This document shows, piece by piece, positions 57,593-64,000 of a stretch of 64,000 nucleotides of DNA (positions within the stretch are counted from its first letter, which is position 1; each line of letters begins with the position of its first letter). The translations under genes were made by a program, and so were the position numbers. The notes beneath the pieces are model-generated. The model searched no databases and had not been told where the DNA came from. It saw only the letters and a program-made list of their open reading frames with translations. Source of the stretch: Endothia cerciana (taxonomy: Eukaryota; Ascomycota; Sordariomycetes; Diaporthales; Cryphonectriaceae); the NCBI GenBank assembly GCA_026119935.1, contig JALRMH010000017.1:62001-126000 (forward strand), written 5' to 3'.

Positions 57593-58945
57593 ATGGGGAG
57601 GGTGACCTTAAGAAGTGTAGATGCGAGAATGCAACAAAGCTAAAGAAAGAATAAGACTAGTATTATTGCTATGTAGTGTCCTTCTAAAGAAAAATAGCCC
57701 TTGAGCAGTTGTCGATCTATGAAAGTGCCTTAAAGCTTTCGAATGATCTTGATTGAACTCTTATTACTAGCTAAGGATCCTATTCGTTACGAGGGATATA
57801 ATTAGGAGATGAGATGACCTCTCGATCGAATATGCAAGGATTGAGCCTTACTGGGGTAGAATTCCTCTTCCGTCTCCGATAAAGCAGATTCGCGTGCGTA
57901 GACCTTCATGCATTTCCTTGCTTTTATATAGGAATCCTCAAGATCCTGCGTCCAGGTACAAGATGACAGTGTTGAAGGCAGCAACTGAGTGGAATGAAAC
58001 ACCCACAAAAGCCGCAAATACGACAGTGTCCTAGTGTTCCCGCCTCAAAATAGCAATTTCGGTCAGCCGAGATAGTTACTCAATTTACTGCAAGCTTCTC
58101 GTGTACCTCCCTCCTCTCAACTCGCTACCTCCATAGCCACGTCCGCGGCTCTAAGGCAACCTCGAGGTCTCACCTGCAAGGATCTTTGGTTCCAAATATT
58201 CCAGCTGGTTCATCGTGGCAAGATACGGCGTGCAATCATTTCGTCAGTATGGCAAGCCATGGCTGTCACAAAGTTCATCTGACTTTGGGAATCCCGCATC
58301 TCCAATCGTCGGCGCTCAGCACTCTTTCGTCGCCTCTTGTTGATCGTAAAGCCCACACCGGACAAGAACCTTCGCCCAGTGCCAGTTTGATGATCTGTAT
58401 CAGGCCGCGATGCCCTCGTTTTAGGAAGTATCAAGGGCTAGTAAATACCAGCCCCGAACCACACTCTCTGGAGACAGTCACATATCTCTGCCTTTGTCTT
58501 CTTGTTTATTTCCACCACAACATCGAAACAAAACATGTTATACCCTGACATATTTTGTTGTTTCTGGTGAAGTGGAGCTTGGCACAGCCGATCGAGATAT
58601 CTCTGTGCCCGACTTCGCTTCGAGGCACTTCGAGATCCTCGGGAATGATAGTATTTGCGTCCATGTCCGCAACTCACTCGATGCGGAAGAAGTGCTGATA
58701 TTTCGCTAGCAACGAGTCTAGTTTGACCCAGAAGACCAAGAGAAGTTGCTAATTCTTTCTAGAAACAAGCCCGTCAACTTCTAGCTCGAAAGCTATCTTT
58801 TCTGTGATTGCGTTGATGACGGGGACGATCTCGCGATGATTCGGGTGTCGTATGTCGCGCTGGATGAGTCGCTACGAGCCGTATACCCCTTGGCAGACTC
58901 GAGAGGCTGATAGCATCTCGCCGATACACGTCTCCCTTATCGTAA
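57593..58945. other. AT-richer non-coding region
   Basis: No supported gene. It contains one arm of the diverged dispersed repeat (57,740-57,845). Confidence 0.45.
57740..57845. repeat. Diverged dispersed repeat, copy A
   Basis: Shares an AAGGATCC-centred segment with 62,112-62,225; both copies also carry CTTGAGCAG upstream and end near ATTGAG. By eye about 65-75% of aligned bases match over the core, and many differences are transitions. Confidence 0.55.
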
Positions 58946-59750
58946 TCATCGAGCGGGTTTGTCTGCCTGAGCGCGTACCTCGATGAAAACGGTTTCGAAG
59001 GGCTCAAGTCGTGCACCAAGTGCCAATCTCGTCGGCTTCGTCCTCAGATACTCATTACCGCCAGCCCTAACAAGATCGATACCTACAATTTGCGACAAGT
59101 CTTCAAGGAAACACCTGAATCCAAGGACTGTTTGATTGAGGCTATCGTTGCGCTGAGAGACCATGCAGTTCAGTGAAACCAGGCCCTGGCCTAGAATGCT
59201 TGTTGCACCGGCCTCACGGACCGGAAACGGCATGATTCTCGCGCTATCCGCGAACTCAAGCGGAGATGAGGCGAAGAGTCCGCGGTACGGAGCTGCTTTC
59301 CGAGAAAGCTCGCTGGCACGCCAGGCAAACAGGCTGTCGTCACGAGTCTCTTTGAGGATTTCTTCCTGCAGTCGAATGAAAGCCTTGCTGCCCTCGCCGT
59401 ACAATAGCGGCATGTTTACGTCGAATATCCCCATCATACAGTACGCCATGTCCTCCTCTCGAGATGTCTGCCGCTGAGAAGCCCGGCTCATCCGTGCAGC
59501 TACGCTCGCCGATTTCAAGGGAACCTCTTGCTCAGAATATCGCCGGGAATCCCTGTGATCTGTTCAAGTCTCCAGTAGATCTGATCTTTGCGGCCAATCT
59601 CGGTCCAGCCGGTACTGCTGGGACAGTAGAAGACCAGGTTTTCCGGCGCGAGCAGCTCTTGTAGGGTCCAGCCGCGTGATATAACCACCTGCACGTCTCC
59701 AGACGGACAGTATTGATCACGGAAGTCGGGCCACCATCTGGAGGATAGTC
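58946..59750 (-). pseudogene. HET-domain protein relic, frameshifted
   Basis: Heterokaryon-incompatibility (HET) protein fragment. The upstream part reads SRGWTLQELLAPENLVFY and WRLEQITGIPGDILSK. A one-base loss near 59,520-59,530 shifts frame before VPLKSASVAARMSRAS, which continues AYCMMGIFDVNMPLLYGEG and SLFAWRASELS to a stop at 58946. The earlier N-terminal HET motifs are not found to the right, where sequence turns AT-rich, so the gene is both truncated and frameshifted. It would not make a full HET protein. Confidence 0.82.
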
Positions 59751-60247
59751 ACTGTTCGAAATTTTTTGTTGACTTAAAATGTTGGGCTCAAGGTCCACTT
59801 GAGCAAGTGGTTCTGTTGAATGTTTATGGTCTTCTGGCTGTAGTCAGGATTTCATAGACGTAATGTTATTATCCTCCGCAACAACAATTTTGAGAAAGAA
59901 AAGAAAGCAATGGAAAGGCGCTTGAAGACCAAGTGCAAAATTTAAACTATCTGTAAAATTATTAGCATGATATTTTTTATGTATATCCTCACTGGTCGAC
60001 CTTTCTGTATATCAAGTAATGACTCTATACGCCCGAGTCGAAATAATGATAGGCCTAGTCACTTCTAGCAACCCTTGCATTGGAAGAACATTGATGACGA
60101 TCACCCTTCTTAAAGTGATGTCTATTCTAGTTTGAGTCAGTGCCCAAGTAGCTGCTCGTCGTATAATAAAACATCTACAAACTGTCCAATCGGCCATACC
60201 ATCACCTTCCGATCCCCGAAGTCTTCCGTTCTTTCACACCATCATGT
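59751..60247. other. AT-rich intergenic region
   Basis: No gene seen. Composition is clearly more AT-rich than the left part of the window. Confidence 0.45.
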
Positions 60248-61616
60248 TCAAACAGTAATGTGCACGATAACCGACGCATCATCACTTAAGTTACCTGTCG
60301 CCTCTGAGTGTGATACATCCTTGTCCTCGTTATTAATACTGATGATGTCCTGGTGGCTCTCACTCTTCTGTTGACCACTGTCGTTCTGGTGTATCGTAAA
60401 ACCATACTGATCTTTTTTGGGTTTGGATTTGTTGGACAACTCAATTTCTTTGTTGCCATATTTTCCGAAAGAGCTGTTTTGATCCCCAGGCGGGTGAGAA
60501 TAAGATTTACCAGACTTCAAGACCTTTTTGCCCCTCAGCAGGTCCAACAACGGCTGGAGAATTGGAATGCATGCTGCTACCAGGACCACATTGGTCTCAA
60601 CGATGGTCCACATGTGTGGAACACAGAAATCATCTGATACAAAATTCAGCATGTGCAGGTCCTTCGGTATTCGGGTGCTTACACGTGACATCGCCGCCTG
60701 TTATCAGCTGCAGCTCAACGGTCTTATAGATTGCCAGTGCACCAGCTCTGAAAGCTGTCTTAGTACAATCGGACAATGATGCACGAATTCCTCGTGGGAG
60801 CTTACATGAATCCAAATCCCAGGGCCCCCATGACACCTAACCTCTTTTTGAGAGGCATTTTGAGTTTATAGACCTGGACAGAGGGGTATATAGCCAAGTA
60901 GAAATCCAAGGCAGCCGAGAAAGCTATGTTTATATCAGTACCAGCTGGAATCAGTATGAATGACATCATTATCACGAATGGACTTACAGGCGGTAGCATA
61001 TGATAAGTACAGTTGGATCGCAGGAGAAATACATTTTCCTTCCACGTCGAAGTCCCATAACGCATTAATCGGGCGACATTGAAAGAAGAACACAGCTTGT
61101 ACTGAGAACAAGAAAGAAAGACTGAATGCACCAGAGGCCCATAGAATATAAATATGTATCCTCCTTGGATTCAGGAGCCGTGTCAGGAGTGCGATGGCTG
61201 CCAGCTTCCCGACCGCCAAAGTCGGAACCCCGATAAACGAAGCAGTCATGAAGGTAAAAACGGCATGTTGTTCTTGGTATGGAGTCAAGATTGACAAGTG
61301 CTTGCCTAAGCCGTAGGCTACAGAGATTGTCGTGATGATTACAGACGTGAAGATGAGGATCTGTTTCCCCGAAGAACGTTTGTGTTAGGCATGCACTCAA
61401 AAAGGATCTGTACAGCATGCTTGTGAAATGACTTACGATACTGAGTACGCACAAATAGTCATCAAGGTTGAGCTTCTTCCGAATCGAACCTTGGACGAAT
61501 ACGCGGAGACTGACGAAGATGAGACCCAACGTGGTGAATGCCCAGGACAGACCCAGGATCGTCGGGCCCCTGGTTTGCTCTGCCCATGCATAGGAATTAT
61601 GGGTTGAGAGCTCCAT
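60248..61616 (-). CDS. Fungal rhodopsin-domain (PTH11/SAT4-type) membrane protein
   Basis: Seven-helix integral membrane protein of the fungal rhodopsin-domain family, which includes PTH11-type receptors. Five exons, 61616-61437, 61360-60988, 60923-60806, 60747-60683 and 60633-60248, give 373 residues with consistent phases. Helices are visible at TILGLSWAFTTLGLIFVSLRVFV, then ILIFTSVIITTISVAY, FIGVPTLAVGKLAAIALL, IYILWASGAFSLSFLFSV, FSAALDFYLAIYPSV, LGVMGALGFGFIAGALAIY and WTIVETNVVLVAACIPIL. FQCRPINALWDF is the typical loop motif, and LDDYLCVLSI ends the first exon. The C-terminal tail is hydrophilic and charged. Third codon positions are more AT-rich than in the housekeeping genes, yet the frame is intact, unlike its pseudogene neighbours. 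Ligand unknown; the extracellular CFEM domain of some PTH11 proteins is absent. Confidence 0.87.
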
Positions 61617-64000
61617 TGCTATGATTCAGACCGAATCGTTTGAGGAGCCCTCTGAATTCCTGGGCGGCTTTGAGAGGGCGATGTGACGGAGCAACTCAAA
61701 ATGTTGTGTTGAAGCAGAGTGTGCGCGCGCAGCCTTTATTAAAGCTAGTCCTGATAGTAGTCAAATGGAGGGAGCACTGAGCACTGTGATATGGGGTGTC
61801 ATATGAGATTTACCTCTGGGAACAATCACAGATCACTAGCTTGGACCCTTTTGTCCGGGTTGACACTCAGCAACGCCTTCCGAGTTGACGCCCCATGTTT
61901 TCCTTTGTTGGCATTGACCTTGAGTAAAGTGTTCCGTCTTCTCAGACCCTGCCTAAGCCTTCAACTCGAGAACTTTTTCAAATAGTGTGGCTCCGGGAAT
62001 AATAGGACTTGAGCAGTCGTCTGAATACGGAAGGCGTGTATTCGTAATTCCGTGATGAAATCCACGAGCGGCACATGGTCCGCTGATTCTTTGTTATGAG
62101 TGGCTTGAACCTTTTGAACAATCCTTGATAATATCTTGTTGCTAGCCAAGGATCCTACCACTTATGAGACGTACATACGATTAGAAGAGGGGCTGCCTAC
62201 TCAATCGAAGACCGAACAATTGAGATATCCCACCATCTTGTCAGATTCGATCCGTACCGCCTGCGAACAGGGTGCTAGTCCTGGTGAGCTACTCAGTCGA
62301 CAGCGATGCGACCATCGTACATTCTAATACATCGGGCCAGAAGGCTTCGACTACTGTAGCACCGACATGAGTATCTATGCAGGAGCCCATACGGGCCCAT
62401 GTGAGGATTCGACGCTGACCTGGCAGCGCATTAGGGCAACCTTGGTACACGGGTTGCCCGAGAGTCGGACGGTCTGTCCACGGACCCCCACAGCACTTGG
62501 AAGCCCACATCCATAAGTCGAATTGCTTCTACAGCTTAGAGGCGGACGGTTCAAGTTAGACCCTAATCCTGACTGGCTGCTTCTATGAACGCCAGCGCGC
62601 CACGAAATAGTGTCGTCCTCGCCGGTCACATTTCGCAACGAAAAGAGACATCCGTACTTATGCCAATCTGTGGTGCTTGTCCCCGTACTTTCTGTTTCTC
62701 TTTTCCTCCGAGAACGGCCTCAATGCTTCGCAATAGCCTCTGCCCTAGGCACCGGCGAGGCTGGGTTGTCATGTGTTCAAGCGGCTCAGGCTCCTCCTGA
62801 GCCCTGACCAGTCGTTGCTTCACCGGCAACGGCCTAGGACTTCGCCTACCCGCCTTCAAAATCACACAGGACTGTCAATACATACGGGGCAATATCTCTG
62901 TTCAACTGAAGGTGCCAAAGACTCGGAGCGGGCTCCTTGCAATCGAAACGAACTTACTCATACCTACCGTCCATGACAATCCTCGGCCTGGTTCTTCAGG
63001 TCCCGTTCCTTCTCCATGACCCACTTCCGGTTGCCCTTCGCGTCTATAACTCTACCTCCAAGGCGAGACAAACTGTGCATAGAAGCTGCGAAGCTCACCA
63101 AGATGGTCCAAGAGACCCAGAATACGCATGTAGCACATTATGACCTGTTCAATCTGCGTCTGTATCATCAGTTCTCTAGATACGAGGAGGGGCTCCCACT
63201 CGCTCGCGTCAGCCATGGTCGCAGATGGACCGTTAGACCGCCCACGCTGAGTTTGTCTTTGGGTCTCAAGTCCCAGGTTCTCGTTCCCAGTTCTCCTCCA
63301 CAGCCTCAGTATCCAATGAGTTTGCATCGCTCACCTTCAAGACCCTTACGATGTCTCTGCCCGACCAGACAGCATACGATGGCGGCGTCACGGCTGTCGA
63401 CACGATAGCCTGGAACGTTGAGGCGACGTCGAGCAGCAGCAAGAGCTCGGCCACGGCCAAGACAACCTCGACAAACCCGGCCAAAAAGCCTTAATTGTAA
63501 TGGCCTGGCCTATGGCCAGCCGAAGGGGAAGAGGGTCAGTGGACTGGAGGCATGCGGTCCGTCAGACCACAAGCGAGGTCATTCACATGGCAAAGCTCAC
63601 GGCCCCGTCACCTCAAAATGGTCCGGGCCACGGTATCCTTCCTGCCAAAGGCAAGTGTCTCCAAGCCATCCTGGAAGTCTCAAAACACATCGCAGTCTGG
63701 TCTTGATAAAGCCACGGGGACCCAATGTACGACAGCGGGGTAGATCATCTGCATCAAGACGACCAGAACGACAGCGACCACTGGGCTGGGAGGTCAAGCT
63801 ATCCGAGAGCAACACGCTTCTTTGGGGCACGGACAGACCGTACAGTATGGCGACAGGGGTTCCATGGCACTCTATGCGCGGGACAACTTAGGGGCGATCG
63901 TAGAGCAAAGTTCCTGATTAAGACGACCTTGAGTGGTGGCACGAGTCTATTCTCTGACCGCTACCTGGCCCTGACGAATAATCCTGTGGGGGTCTTCAAG
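61617..64000. other. Gene-poor right end with possible coding remnants
   Basis: No gene can be supported in the last 2.4 kb. Copy B of the diverged repeat is at 62,112-62,225. On the plus strand, 63,350-63,495 reads MSLPDQTAYDGGVTAVD and continues to a Ser/Lys/Thr-rich end; on the minus strand, 63,484-63,330 gives a hydrophobic stretch. Both cannot be right, and neither can be joined to upstream exons with confidence. A gene may also continue beyond the window edge. Confidence 0.4.
62112..62225. repeat. Diverged dispersed repeat, copy B
   Basis: Partner of the copy at 57,740-57,845, same orientation, about 4.3 kb away. This copy is open in one frame (LLAKDPTTYETYIRLEEGLP), whereas copy A has stops in the equivalent frame, suggesting two decayed fragments of a once-coding element or gene family. 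Confidence 0.5.

Noticed and set aside
1..64000. CRISPR arrays, bacterial operons, riboswitches and integrated viral genes
   Set aside because: No spaced direct repeats of CRISPR type, no bacterial-type gene packing and no capsid, integrase or polymerase motif was seen; a TPP-type riboswitch consensus was not noticed either.

Overview
The window is nuclear DNA of a filamentous ascomycete (Pezizomycotina, most likely Sordariomycetes). The evidence is short introns of about 50-100 bases with GT(A/G)AG(T/C) donors and CTGAC/CTAAC-type branch sites, GC-rich third codon positions, large intergenic gaps, and filamentous-fungal families such as a HET-domain relic and a PTH11-type rhodopsin-domain protein. 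I cannot name genus or species. Splice sites were placed by eye from reading frame, family conservation and branch sites. No tRNA, rRNA or CRISPR array was found.

Left part (1-14.5 kb): on the minus strand lie ADE4 (amidophosphoribosyltransferase, 6 exons), a mitochondrial-type adenylate kinase (ADK2 type) and a berberine-bridge-like FAD oxidase. A gene-poor stretch of about 3.7 kb follows, then a plus-strand protein with a C2H2-like zinc-finger pair.

Middle (14.5-46 kb): mostly housekeeping genes. They are LETM1/Mdm38 (mitochondrial inner membrane), sorting nexin SNX4/Atg24, kexin KEX2 (minus), a giant PhoD-like phosphatase-domain protein with a poly-aspartate run, the exon-junction RNA-binding protein Y14 (minus), a TetX-like FAD monooxygenase, a secreted GH76-type protein, the HDEL receptor ERD2 with a long acidic tail (minus) and a LicD/MNN4-like protein split into seven exons (minus). 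KEX2, ERD2, GH76 and MNN4-like all belong to the secretory pathway or cell wall, but nothing in the sequence shows that they are co-regulated.

Right part (48-64 kb): the kinetochore protein AME1/CENP-U, two unassigned proteins, and a twin CX9C protein resembling yeast Emi1. Then comes a visibly decayed accessory zone: a truncated proline iminopeptidase relic followed directly by an aldo-keto reductase relic, a frameshifted HET-domain relic, one intact rhodopsin-domain membrane protein, and a diverged repeat pair. The last 2.4 kb has no gene I can assign.

Most interesting observations: a 147-codon open, coding-like extension in frame after the SNX4 stop; repeated AAG 3' splice sites, including one GC-AG intron; micro-exons in AME1 and the MNN4-like gene; and the decayed right-hand zone. 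I found no convincing novel multi-gene system.
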